NCBI RefSeq assembly: GCF_045862745.1 | Contig: NZ_BQXN01000002.1 | Location: forward strand, 1-64,000 | Origin: Furfurilactobacillus entadae | GTDB taxonomy: Bacteria; Bacillota; Bacilli; Lactobacillales; Lactobacillaceae | Direction of reading: 5' to 3' | DNA length: 64,000 nucleotides | In this document: piece after piece, positions 41,392 through 49,567 of the stretch | Position numbering within the stretch: position 1 is the first letter of the stretch | Layout of the letters: the number at the start of each line of letters is the position of its first letter | Position numbers and translations under genes: made by a program | The notes under the pieces: generated by a model | What the model was told of the DNA's origin: nothing | The model's input: only the letters and a program-made list of their open reading frames with translations | Database searches by the model: none

Positions 41392-41510
41392 GGAAGCACT
41401 TTTTTTCCTTAATTACAGGTTTACAAACCGGAACATCCCGCGAATTGGTTACGTTTAGCGGTTAGATTTGGTATGATTGATGGATATTTTAGGAAAAGGG
41501 GGCGGTTAGG

Positions 41511-42716
41511 ATGACAACACAAACACGGGTGATGACGAAGCGACGGTTCAGTTGGCCGTTATTTCTAAGTCCGTTTATTTCACGGCTGGGGGATGCATTG
41601 TACATCTTCGGGTTAAACTGGTTCATTGTGAAAGCGACCGGAACGGCGTCAATGCTGGGGGTTGTTCAAGGGATTGGGGGCCTGGTCTTGGTTCTCGCTG
41701 ATTTACTGGCGGGTCCGTTAGTCGACAGTACCAACCGGAAGATGGTCATGCTGTGGTCGGACATCATCAGTTTTGTGGCGTGTCTGCTGATGGCGCTAAT
41801 TGTGGATGTTAATCACCCCATCTTTTATCAATTGGTGTTACTGACCGCCATCTTGGACATTGGCTTAGGCTTTAACTTTCCGGCGGCTAAGGCGATGGTG
41901 CCGGAAATGATTGAGGAACCAGCCCTACAACGGTTTAACGCCATTTCGAACACGTCATTGAACCTAGCAGATATTGCTGCGCCGTTGTTAGGGGGCGCAT
42001 TACTGGCCGTTTCGTGGATCGACTTTCGTGAATTTTTATTGATCAACGCAGGCTCGTTTTTGCTATCGTTACTACTATTATTTGGGATTCGTTATCAGTA
42101 CACACCGACGACCACAACGCGACTGTCAATCTGGACCAGCCTACAAAGCGGGTTTAAGTACGTGATGGCTAAGCCGGTTTTGGTCAAAATGGTCGTGATT
42201 GATAGTGTCATTAACATTTTTTTTGCCGCTTTTAACCTCCTGCTACCATATGATGTCAAAAATTATTTTGGTGGTGATGAGCATCTATACAGCTACTTAA
42301 TGGCCGTAATGGCAATTGGGGGGATGATTGGTGGCCTTAGTTTGGTTCGTGCTAAACGGGCTCGGACACTCCCACGGATCGAACGGGACATTTACATTCT
42401 GAGCGCTGTTATGCTCGTTGCTGGGGTGTGGCGTCCCTACCCAGTTTTGTTAACGGTCACTGCAATCTATGGATTTTTGATTTCACGAATCGGGGTGGGG
42501 CTGTTTACCCTCGTTCAAAATGAAACAGATGTGGCGTTTTTAGGGCGTGTTTTTGGGATTTGGTTCATTTCCGTCGACTTTATGCACCCGGTTGGGAACT
42601 TTATTTTCGGATTTATCATTGATTGGCTAAAAGATGGGACATTTCTTTTAATGGGGATTCTATTGCTAGTCAGCCTTTTATTGGTTGATCGTTTGTTTAG
42701 AAAATGGACAAATTAG
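41511..42716 (+). CDS. MFS transporter (EntS/MefA-like)
   Basis: This twelve-helix permease of 401 residues opens with Ser-Arg-Leu-Gly-Asp-Ala-Leu-Tyr-Ile-Phe-Gly-Leu-Asn-Trp. It carries the MFS loop Asp-Ser-Thr-Asn-Arg-Lys and a Phe-Pro-Ala-Ala-Lys-Ala-Met block, both usual for the drug or macrolide exporter group. The substrate is not predictable. AAAGGGGG precedes the ATG. It is monocistronic between the repeat-rich gap and a strong terminator. Confidence 0.85.
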   Translation: MTTQTRVMTKRRFSWPLFLSPFISRLGDALYIFGLNWFIVKATGTASMLGVVQGIGGLVLVLADLLAGPLVDSTNRKMVMLWSDIISFVACLLMALIVDVNHPIFYQLVLLTAILDIGLGFNFPAAKAMVPEMIEEPALQRFNAISNTSLNLADIAAPLLGGALLAVSWIDFREFLLINAGSFLLSLLLLFGIRYQYTPTTTTRLSIWTSLQSGFKYVMAKPVLVKMVVIDSVINIFFAAFNLLLPYDVKNYFGGDEHLYSYLMAVMAIGGMIGGLSLVRAKRARTLPRIERDIYILSAVMLVAGVWRPYPVLLTVTAIYGFLISRIGVGLFTLVQNETDVAFLGRVFGIWFISVDFMHPVGNFIFGFIIDWLKDGTFLLMGILLLVSLLLVDRLFRKWTN

Positions 42717-42726
42717 TTATTGATTT

Positions 42727-42769
42727 AAAAGCTTAGCAACCGCGCAGATTGGCGGTTGCTAAGCTTTTT
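42727..42769 (+). terminator. Terminator after the MFS gene
   Basis: A perfect stem AAAAGCTTAGCAACCGC with its complement ends in TTTTT. Confidence 0.92.
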
Positions 42770-42938
42770 AAATTGTTACCAATTGAATTGAAAACGCCCT
42801 GAAAACGGGAGTGGATCACCAGTTTCAGTCGCTAGGCCAGCGCAGCCAAATATTACAGAATGTTGCAAAAAAATGCTTATGTAACAAAAATCCAAAAAAA
42901 TGTAATGCTGACGGTATTTTTCTGTTATTTACACGCTG

Positions 42939-43023
42939 TATAGTGAACATCGTTGAGTTACAAAGATACACATTCACCTGAATCATTAGGTGAGCAAATA
43001 GCCCTGTGAACGATATCGTTCAC
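42939..43023 (+). promoter_or_regulatory. Promoter and structured leader of the LysM protein gene
   Basis: A TATAGT at 42939-42944 has no clear -35. The roughly 100-base leader holds a hairpin (TCACCT/AGGTGA, 42974-42993) and a perfect 18-base palindrome at 43006-43023, GTGAACGATATCGTTCAC. Confidence 0.5.
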
Positions 43024-43050
43024 TAAAAAATTAGGAGTGTAATTTACTTT

Positions 43051-43656
43051 ATGAAGATCAAAAAAGCCGTTTTATCTACCATTAGTGCTGGTGCATTATT
43101 ATCAGTTGGGACTACAATTGCAAATGCCGATACAACTGTTACCGTTAAGAGCGGCGACACAGTGTCACAATTGGCTGCTGACCACAACACGACGATCGAT
43201 GCTGTTGTCAACGCAAACCACTTGCAAAACGGTGGTAGCTTAATCTTTGTTGACCAATCATTAGTAATGCCAGACGCAAACGGTTCAGCTACAACGACAA
43301 CACCTGCAGCTGCAACGCAAACTGCTCCTGTCGCTGCTGCAATAACGACTACGACAACTACTACTCAGGCCGCAACATCAACGCCTGCAGCTGCAATGAC
43401 AGACACAACTACAGCACCTGCTGCAGCTTCATCATCTGATTCAGCTGCCCAAGCTTACATCGCTGCCCGTGAATCAGGTGGTTCATACACGGCCCAAAAC
43501 GGTCAATACTACGGTAAGTACCAATTGAGCATGGACAAGTTGGGTGGCGACCTTTCAGCCGCTCACCAAGAAGCAGTGGCTACACAGTACGCTACTTCAC
43601 GTTACGGTTCATGGTCAGCAGCTCAAAGCTTCTGGCAATCTAACGGTTGGTGGTAG
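43051..43656 (+). CDS. Secreted LysM protein with Apf-like C-terminus
   Basis: This exported cell-wall protein has 201 residues. A signal peptide ends around Ala-Asn-Ala-Asp (residue 26). One LysM domain (about 28-70: Val-Lys-Ser-Gly-Asp-Thr-Val-Ser-Gln-Leu-Ala) binds peptidoglycan. A Thr/Ala/Pro linker (75-130) follows. The C-terminal 70 residues, with Ala-Arg-Glu-Ser-Gly-Gly-Ser-Tyr and ending Asn-Gly-Trp-Trp, resemble aggregation-promoting factors and a transglycosylase-like fold whose Glu is in Arg-Glu-Ser. Codon use is strongly biased (GCT, AAC), which suggests high expression. The AGGAG site is 13 bases from the ATG, unusually far. Confidence 0.88.
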   Translation: MKIKKAVLSTISAGALLSVGTTIANADTTVTVKSGDTVSQLAADHNTTIDAVVNANHLQNGGSLIFVDQSLVMPDANGSATTTTPAAATQTAPVAAAITTTTTTTQAATSTPAAAMTDTTTAPAAASSSDSAAQAYIAARESGGSYTAQNGQYYGKYQLSMDKLGGDLSAAHQEAVATQYATSRYGSWSAAQSFWQSNGWW

Positions 43657-43694
43657 ACAACCTGGCTTCGGCCACACATTAAGTTGATTAATCC

Positions 43695-43730
43695 AAACAC
43701 CGTCACAATTCGTTGTGACGGTGTTTTTTT
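43695..43730 (+). terminator. Terminator after the LysM gene
   Basis: AAACACCGTCACAA pairs with TTGTGACGGTGTTT around TTCG and is followed by T. Confidence 0.95.
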
Positions 43731-43731
43731 G

Positions 43732-44084
43732 CGTAAATGGACCAATTTGTGCGGGAGATAAATAGATTTGAGTGAGATAATGATTGAAACGATGCCTATA
43801 CCAATATTGAATTTAACGCTTTTTAATTGTCGATTAAACAATTTTTAAGGATAAAATAATGAGAAAGTGCAACCGGCTGTCATTGGCTATACCAATTGAA
43901 ATGAATTGCTGTCAAATCAGCGTTTTAACAAATTATTACTCAAACCAATCTTCATTGCTTTCTCATCTAATCGCCACGTTTATTACCAAATTATTGTTGC
44001 CGAAAGCATGAACAATCGCTATTGTTGCTGACATAGACCAAAGTTAAAAACCGACGAAACAATTCGTTGTGAGTAAAAAGGACG
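43732..44084. other. A/T-rich gap upstream of transketolase
   Basis: In about 350 bases I found no gene, consensus promoter or strong hairpin. A CTATACCAAT motif occurs twice (near 43797 and 43888). Confidence 0.4.
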
Positions 44085-46133
44085 ATGAAGAAAATGTTTG
44101 ATCAAATTGATGAATTAGCCGTAAACGGCGTTCGAATGTTAAGCCTCGATGCTATTAATGCAGCAAAGTCAGGGCACCCGGGATTGCCCTTAGGAGTGGC
44201 GCCACTTGCGTATGTTTTGTGGTCACGCCACATGACGGTTAATCCGCGAGATTCACACTGGTTTAATCGCGATCGGTTTGTCCTGTCCGCGGGTCATGGG
44301 TCAGCCATGCTTTACAGCTTACTTCACCTTAGTGGCTACCAGTTAACGGTTGAAGACCTACAGCATTTCCGCCAGTTAGGAAGCCGGACGCCGGGTCATC
44401 CAGAGTATGGGTGGACTGATGGCGTTGAGGCAACAACGGGTCCATTAGGCCAGGGCCTCGGAATGGCCGTTGGGATGGCCATGGCAGAACGACATGTTGC
44501 CGCGCGGTATAACCGACCAGGGTTTAAGGTGGTTGACCACCGGACCTACGTTGTCGTTGGTGATGGGGATCTGATGGAAGGAATCTCCCACGAAGCCGCT
44601 AGTTTGGCCGGTCAGCTTCAGCTCAATAAGTTGATTGTTTTGTATGATTCAAACGATGTGTCGTTGGATGGGCCGCTAAGCAACGCGTGTCAGGATAACG
44701 TTCAGAAACGGTTTGAAAGCTATGGCTGGGCCTATCAACGGGTTGAAGATGGCACAGACCTTGAGGCCATTGACGCGGCCATTGACGCGGCCAAGGACGA
44801 AGAACAACGGCCAACGTTAATTGAAGTCAAAACGGTCATTGGGGCCGGCTCACCGCAAGCAGGTACCAATAAAGTGCACGGCGCCCCCCTTAGTGAGGAA
44901 GCACTGGCAGCAACAAAGGCAGCATATCAGTGGTCATACGAACCATTTAAAGTGCCAGGGACTGTGTATGAACGGTTTGCCAAGACGATCGGTCAACGTG
45001 GCAGTGATGCAGAACGGGCCTGGAATAAGCTCATGGTTGCCTACGAAGAACAATGCCCGGCGTTGGCAAGCGCGTTTGCTGATGATGTCCGTCAGCTTGA
45101 TCACGTTGATTTGAGTGATTTAGTGACCAACTACCATGATGGGGATCAAGAGGCGACCCGCCTGACCAGTGAAAAAATCATCCAGGCCGCAAGTGAGCGG
45201 AACTCAAGTTTATGGGGTGGCGCCGCCGACTTGTTCTCATCAAATAAAACGGCGGTTGCTGCTAGCGGACGGTTTGACGCAGCGCATAGTGACCAGCGAA
45301 ACGTTTGGTTTGGTGTTCGTGAATTTGCCGAAGGATGTGCTCTTAACGGGATCGCGTTGCATGGGGGTTCACGAATCTTCGGAAGTACATTCTTTGTCTT
45401 CTCAGACTACATGCGCGGTGCCATTCGCTTGGCTGCGTTGCAAAAGCTGCCCGTCACGTACGTGTTGACCCATGATTCCATTGCGGTCGGCGAGGATGGC
45501 CCAACGCATGAACCGGTTGAACAATTGGCAGGATTACGGGCACTGCCCGGATTAAACGTCATTCGTCCGGCCGACGCAAACGAAACCATCGCGGCATGGC
45601 AACAGGCCCTGAGTAGTCGGCACCAGCCCACTGCGTTGATTCTGACACGGCAGGCGGTTCCTGTATTAGCTGGGGCCCGGGCCCATCCAGAAGGGGTTAG
45701 TCGTGGTGGGTACGTCATTTCACCACAACAAGGTGTGCAACCAAGTGGATTATTGCTTGCGAGCGGGTCTGAAGTTCAGCTGGCGCTTGCAGCTCAAAAG
45801 ACGTTGCGGCAACGGGGCCATGACGTGGCGGTAATTTCCATGCCATGCATGGAACTGTTTAACGCCCAACCAGCAGCGTACAGAGAACGCGTCTTACCGT
45901 CCGCAGTTCGTCAGCGGGTAGCCATCGAAATGGGAACGCCAACCGATTGGGCGCAGTATGTCGGCCTTGATGGTCAAGTGATCGGGATGACTGGCTTTGG
46001 GGCGAGTGGTAACGGGGCTGCGGTCGTGAAGCATTTCCACTTTACCGCAGAGACTGTCGTTGCCACTTATGAAATGCTGACGGCGAACCAGTTACGTCCA
46101 GTTCGGTCCGTTAGTATCCGTCAGGGGCGTTAG
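44085..46133 (+). CDS. tkt: Transketolase
   Basis: This is the thiamine-diphosphate enzyme of the pentose phosphate pathway, transferring two-carbon units between sugar phosphates. It has 682 residues. The N-terminal Lys-Ser-Gly-His-Pro-Gly and Gly-Pro-Leu-Gly-Gln-Gly blocks lead to the ThDP motif Gly-Asp-Gly-Asp-Leu-Met-Glu-Gly...Asn. The middle Phe-Gly-Val-Arg-Glu-Phe-Ala-Glu and His-Asp-Ser-Ile-Ala-Val-Gly-Glu-Asp-Gly-Pro-Thr-His-Glu-Pro are complete. Two ATGs compete (44085 and 44094). AAGGA is too close to the first and fairly far from the second. It is a free-standing gene. Confidence 0.92.
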   Translation: MKKMFDQIDELAVNGVRMLSLDAINAAKSGHPGLPLGVAPLAYVLWSRHMTVNPRDSHWFNRDRFVLSAGHGSAMLYSLLHLSGYQLTVEDLQHFRQLGSRTPGHPEYGWTDGVEATTGPLGQGLGMAVGMAMAERHVAARYNRPGFKVVDHRTYVVVGDGDLMEGISHEAASLAGQLQLNKLIVLYDSNDVSLDGPLSNACQDNVQKRFESYGWAYQRVEDGTDLEAIDAAIDAAKDEEQRPTLIEVKTVIGAGSPQAGTNKVHGAPLSEEALAATKAAYQWSYEPFKVPGTVYERFAKTIGQRGSDAERAWNKLMVAYEEQCPALASAFADDVRQLDHVDLSDLVTNYHDGDQEATRLTSEKIIQAASERNSSLWGGAADLFSSNKTAVAASGRFDAAHSDQRNVWFGVREFAEGCALNGIALHGGSRIFGSTFFVFSDYMRGAIRLAALQKLPVTYVLTHDSIAVGEDGPTHEPVEQLAGLRALPGLNVIRPADANETIAAWQQALSSRHQPTALILTRQAVPVLAGARAHPEGVSRGGYVISPQQGVQPSGLLLASGSEVQLALAAQKTLRQRGHDVAVISMPCMELFNAQPAAYRERVLPSAVRQRVAIEMGTPTDWAQYVGLDGQVIGMTGFGASGNGAAVVKHFHFTAETVVATYEMLTANQLRPVRSVSIRQGR

Positions 46134-46172
46134 CCGCCGTTACGAATTGAATGAAACCGGTCTGTGAAGACC

Positions 46173-46208
46173 AAAAAAACGTCACCCTGGGGGAGGGTGA
46201 CGTTTTTT
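46173..46208. terminator. Two-way terminator
   Basis: AAAAAACGTCACCCT pairs with AGGGTGACGTTTTTT between tkt and the DUF4811 gene. Confidence 0.93.
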
Positions 46209-46234
46209 GATTACTCATTGGTGAAACTGACGGG

Positions 46235-46972
46235 TTACTTTAATTGTGCAACGGCCTGTTTGATCAAATTGTTTTGGAAGTCCGCAGCGTATTGCTTGCT
46301 TAAAGCAGCTTGTTTGGCCTGGTCCGTTGCAATGCTAGGATCCTTTGCAATGGCGGCTTGCATTTGCGCCTTAACGTAGGCAGCGCCTTGTTCCTTCATT
46401 TGTGCCTTAGCAGCAGGTGTTTGCATTTTGGCCATTTCAGCCTTCAATTGCTTAACCTGTGCTGTTGACAAGTGGAGCCATGATTGTGGGAGGTAGAAGG
46501 TGTTTACCCGTTTAACGAGTTTACCGTCGTTTCCTGAGATCCCGAACCATAACTTAGCACGGTCATCCTTGTAGCGCCACTTTGTTACCGTGGTCTTCAT
46601 GGTTGCCGTTGTGCTGGTGGTTGTTTTCACCTTATTGGTCGTGTATTCGTTGACCTGGGTGTGGCCAGGCTTCTTTTGGCCCTTTTTGGTTGAGTAAATC
46701 TGGGTATCTTCCTTACCCTTGGTTCCGATCTTTTGGTACAGAACCATGTTCATCTTACCGCTTGGATCAGCAGAGTAGATGGTCTTTGTTGTCGACGTTG
46801 TGACCTTGTGCATCCCGTAATGATCACGGTCATTTTGGGTAATCATGGTTAAAGAGAAGACCAGGATGATCATGGCAATAAACGTACCAATTAAACGCCA
46901 TGTCATTGGTTTGATGTACACGAAGCAGACGAATAGTGCGATGGCACCAATAACTAAGGTTGCTAAAATCAT
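46235..46972 (-). CDS. DUF4811 membrane-anchored protein
   Basis: This 245-residue protein has two N-terminal helices (about 3-20 and 26-44). An extracellular domain follows, rich in Lys and Thr, with Lys-Leu-Trp-Phe-Gly and a long Ala/Lys/Gln helical C-terminus. DUF4811 genes in lactobacilli sit behind DHA2 drug exporters, as here, and may be an accessory subunit. The ATG overlaps the exporter stop by one base (TAATG), so the two are translationally coupled. Confidence 0.85.
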   Translation of the reverse strand: MILATLVIGAIALFVCFVYIKPMTWRLIGTFIAMIILVFSLTMITQNDRDHYGMHKVTTSTTKTIYSADPSGKMNMVLYQKIGTKGKEDTQIYSTKKGQKKPGHTQVNEYTTNKVKTTTSTTATMKTTVTKWRYKDDRAKLWFGISGNDGKLVKRVNTFYLPQSWLHLSTAQVKQLKAEMAKMQTPAAKAQMKEQGAAYVKAQMQAAIAKDPSIATDQAKQAALSKQYAADFQNNLIKQAVAQLK

Positions 46973-48486
46973 TATGCTTCACCTCCGTTATTTTCAGCGA
47001 CATCAGATTTTAATTCTTTAGTTGAGTTGTCATCAACTGAGATTGATGCACGGTTAGCTCCCTTCAAGAAGAAGGCGAGCACAAACCCGATCAAACAAAA
47101 GGCAATGGCAACCCAGAACGTTGCGTGATAACCACTTAACGTTGCATTGATGGCCTTAACCTTATATTCCAAAGGTGTTTCTTTGAGGATATGGTGCGCA
47201 GGCATGGCACCCTTGGTGACGTTTGTTAAAACGGAAACCAATATGGCAGAGCCAATGGACGTTGCCACTTGCCGGGTGGTGTTGTTAACGGCAGTCCCGT
47301 GAGAAATCAAGTCAAAGGACAACGCGTTCATTCCGGCAGTCGTAACAGGCATCATGACCATTGAGATCCCAAACATCCGAACCGCGTACAAGAACGTGAT
47401 GTAGATGGTTGGTGTGGACTTTGTGATCATGGCAAACGGAATGGTTCCAGCTGTTAATAAGAACATGCCGGCGATGGCTAACCGACGGGCACCCAACCGG
47501 TCAAATGTTTGACCCGTAATGGGACTCATAAGTGCCATCATCATGGCACCTGCCAGTAAGGTCAACCCTGAATGGAAGGCGCTCATCCCACGAACGATTT
47601 GCAGATAAAGTGGCAGAACCAGTTCAACACCAGTCATGGCCATCATAATAACGGAACTTAGAATGGCAGCAATGGTGAATTCTTTAGATTTGAACACACG
47701 CAGTTGAAGGAATGGCTTTTCCATCGTTAATTGACGCCAAACGAACAGGCCAATGATGATGACCCCGATGACGAGCATGCTGATAACCTTGACGGATGTC
47801 CAGCCATCGTTCCCAACGGATGAGAACCCATAAAGTAAGGACCCAAATCCAAGGGTGGACAAGCCGACAGATAACCAATCAAGTTTTGGCTTTGATGTTT
47901 CAATAACGGATTTCATGAAGAAAAACGCAAGAATAATAACTAAGGCAACAATGGGGATGATCATTCCGAACAGATCACGCCATGTGTAGTTATCAATGAC
48001 CCACCCAGATAAGGTTGGTCCAATTGCGGGGGCAACCCCGATAACGATTCCGGCAAGACCCATGGCAGCACCACGTGAGCTGGCTGGGAAGATCGTTAGC
48101 ATTAACGTTTGCAACAATGGCATGGCGATCCCAACCCCAACGGCTTGGATTAACCGACCACTAAGTAACGTTCCGTAGTTTGGGGCGATAAAGGCAATAA
48201 TCGTTCCGATTTCAAAAATCGTCATGGCTGAAATGTATAGCCACTTAGAATTGAAACGGCTGGATAAGTAAGCCGAAATTGGGATCATGATCCCGTTGAC
48301 CATTAAGAATCCGGTGGTCAACCATTGAACCGTTGATGTTGAAATATCGAAGGCTTTCATTAATGTAGGGAAAGCGGTCGTCAAAATCGTTTGGTTCAAC
48401 ACGGTACAAAATGTACCGATCAGCAACACGATAACCATCAGTGTCCGGTTATAGGGTTTGCCGTTTGTGTCGACAACTTCTGACAT
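46972..48486 (-). CDS. MFS drug exporter, DHA2 (EmrB/QacA) family
   Basis: This fourteen-helix proton-driven multidrug exporter has 504 residues. Motif C (Gly-Ile-Val-Ile-Gly-Val-Ala-Pro-Ala-Ile-Gly-Pro-Thr-Leu-Ser-Gly) and the early Gln-Thr-Ile-Leu-Thr-Thr-Ala-Phe-Pro are standard. AAGGAG precedes the ATG. It is divergent from a MerR regulator whose promoter faces its own across a shared dyad, so control by that regulator is likely. The DUF4811 gene follows as partner. Confidence 0.92.
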   Translation of the reverse strand: MSEVVDTNGKPYNRTLMVIVLLIGTFCTVLNQTILTTAFPTLMKAFDISTSTVQWLTTGFLMVNGIMIPISAYLSSRFNSKWLYISAMTIFEIGTIIAFIAPNYGTLLSGRLIQAVGVGIAMPLLQTLMLTIFPASSRGAAMGLAGIVIGVAPAIGPTLSGWVIDNYTWRDLFGMIIPIVALVIILAFFFMKSVIETSKPKLDWLSVGLSTLGFGSLLYGFSSVGNDGWTSVKVISMLVIGVIIIGLFVWRQLTMEKPFLQLRVFKSKEFTIAAILSSVIMMAMTGVELVLPLYLQIVRGMSAFHSGLTLLAGAMMMALMSPITGQTFDRLGARRLAIAGMFLLTAGTIPFAMITKSTPTIYITFLYAVRMFGISMVMMPVTTAGMNALSFDLISHGTAVNNTTRQVATSIGSAILVSVLTNVTKGAMPAHHILKETPLEYKVKAINATLSGYHATFWVAIAFCLIGFVLAFFLKGANRASISVDDNSTKELKSDVAENNGGEA

Positions 48487-48542
48487 AAAAGTGCTCCTTC
48501 TTTCGTTTGTGAAATTTGCTTGTGTAAAAAAGTACGGTGACT

Positions 48543-48571
48543 AATATAATTCTTTCGGTAATCCATGTCAA
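48543..48571 (-). promoter_or_regulatory. Promoter of the exporter operon
   Basis: On the minus strand, TTGACA (48571-48566), 17 bases and TATATT (48548-48543) form a near-consensus promoter. Confidence 0.8.
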
Positions 48572-48582
48572 GCAAGTTGACA
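48566..48582. promoter_or_regulatory. Dyad between the divergent -35 boxes
   Basis: TGTCAA GCAAG TTGACA is a perfect 6-bp inverted repeat formed by the two -35 boxes. It is the best candidate operator of the MerR regulator. Confidence 0.55.
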
Positions 48583-48604
48583 AACTTATTTCAAAATATA
48601 TAAT
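48577..48604 (+). promoter_or_regulatory. Promoter of the MerR gene
   Basis: TTGACA (48577-48582), 16 bases and consensus TATAAT (48599-48604). Confidence 0.75.
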
Positions 48605-48673
48605 AGTTCAAGTAAACGTGACAAGAACACCTAAAAATGTGATAACGGTTTCATTAATTAATCGAGGTTATTT

Positions 48674-49123
48674 ATGGATAGAATGCTTGGTCCGGCAGAG
48701 ACGCCGGAATGGTTACGCGAAATTTTACGGAGTGACGGCGTGTTGCTTGGAATCAGTGATTTAGCCCGCGCATCGGGGGTCTCTGTAACCCAGCTTCGCT
48801 ACTGGACGGACAAAGGGTATGTCGACAGTGTTAGTCAAGATGAGGGGAACCGGAAGTTTACCTATGATACAGTCTTCAAGGTTCGCGCCATTAAGGCCTA
48901 CATGGATGAGGGCTTTACGCTGGCGGCAGCCGCTAAACGGATGCAAAAGCACCGGGCGGTCATTAAAATCTTGAAGAGCGTCGTGATGGATCGAATCGAG
49001 GATGTCCGTGATGAAAATGGGCATGCAGTTGTTGATTTTGGTCAGTTTGATCCAGATCCAACAAAACATTTATTGGCACGGATCGAAGATGATGGTACCC
49101 ACTTTGAGTTAAGTGACGCATAA
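48674..49123 (+). CDS. MerR-family regulator
   Basis: This 149-residue regulator has its helix-turn-helix in the middle (Ile-Ser-Asp-Leu-Ala-Arg-Ala-Ser-Gly-Val-Ser-Val-Thr-Gln-Leu-Arg-Tyr-Trp). The family's Glu-Gly-Asn-Arg-Lys-Phe-Thr-Tyr block follows. Unusually for MerR, about 25 residues precede the helix-turn-helix and the effector part is short, without metal cysteines. It probably senses a drug or stress signal and controls the divergent exporter operon. GAGG precedes the ATG. Confidence 0.88.
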   Translation: MDRMLGPAETPEWLREILRSDGVLLGISDLARASGVSVTQLRYWTDKGYVDSVSQDEGNRKFTYDTVFKVRAIKAYMDEGFTLAAAAKRMQKHRAVIKILKSVVMDRIEDVRDENGHAVVDFGQFDPDPTKHLLARIEDDGTHFELSDA

Positions 49124-49215
49124 GCGTGATCCACTTTGCTTGTGACAATGATGTCGTCGTGCTAAGCTTAACGCGTAGCGGGGAGCATGGTTTGTGACCC
49201 AAAAATTCCCAAGAG

Positions 49216-49450
49216 ATGGCCGATCTTCACGGCTGGGCCATTGCTTCATGTTGTGAGTGTTTTTTTGACAACTTTTGAAGAAAAGTTCGACAATTTGCGC
49301 AGTATGCGCTCGAGGATCATCCTTCCGGGATGGTTAATGATCGTATTTAAAACAATGTGTTTCATGAAAATCAACCCAAAGTTTTCATGGTGTCAACAAA
49401 CTTCCCCGCCACCGGCGCCTCAGTTTAGGGAATCTGAGGCGTCTTTTTTT
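49216..49450 (+). ncRNA. Possible structured non-coding RNA
   Basis: A 290-base stretch without a gene carries a row of hairpins and ends in a strong terminator. The stems are ATGGCC (49216-49241), AACTTTT (49270-49287), GCGCA (49297-49309), CATCC (about 49319-49334) and CATGAAAA (49363-49389). It could equally be a long 3' end of the MerR gene. No known RNA family was recognised and no promoter was found. Confidence 0.35.
49416..49450 (+). terminator. Terminator in the gap before lacL
   Basis: CGCCTCAG pairs with CTGAGGCG and is followed by seven T, about 290 bases after the MerR stop. Confidence 0.85.
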
Positions 49451-49496
49451 GTGCAGTCGTAGCGGCGCGCGTGTCACAGAGTGCGGGGACGGTGTG

Positions 49497-49525
49497 TTCT
49501 GTTTCAGCAGGAAATGCGGTACACT
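49497..49525 (+). promoter_or_regulatory. Weak lac promoter
   Basis: A poor TTCTGT, 17 bases and TACACT precede the cre box. Weak boxes fit a regulated gene. Confidence 0.4.
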
Positions 49526-49536
49526 TAATGCATTAA

Positions 49537-49550
49537 TGTAAGCGCTTTAA
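49537..49550. promoter_or_regulatory. cre box of lacLM
   Basis: TGTAAGCGCTTTAA matches the CcpA consensus with one deviation in the last two bases. Its place just after the -10 suggests repression by blocking the polymerase. Confidence 0.8.
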
Positions 49551-49567
49551 TTAGAGGGAGGTTCAAA

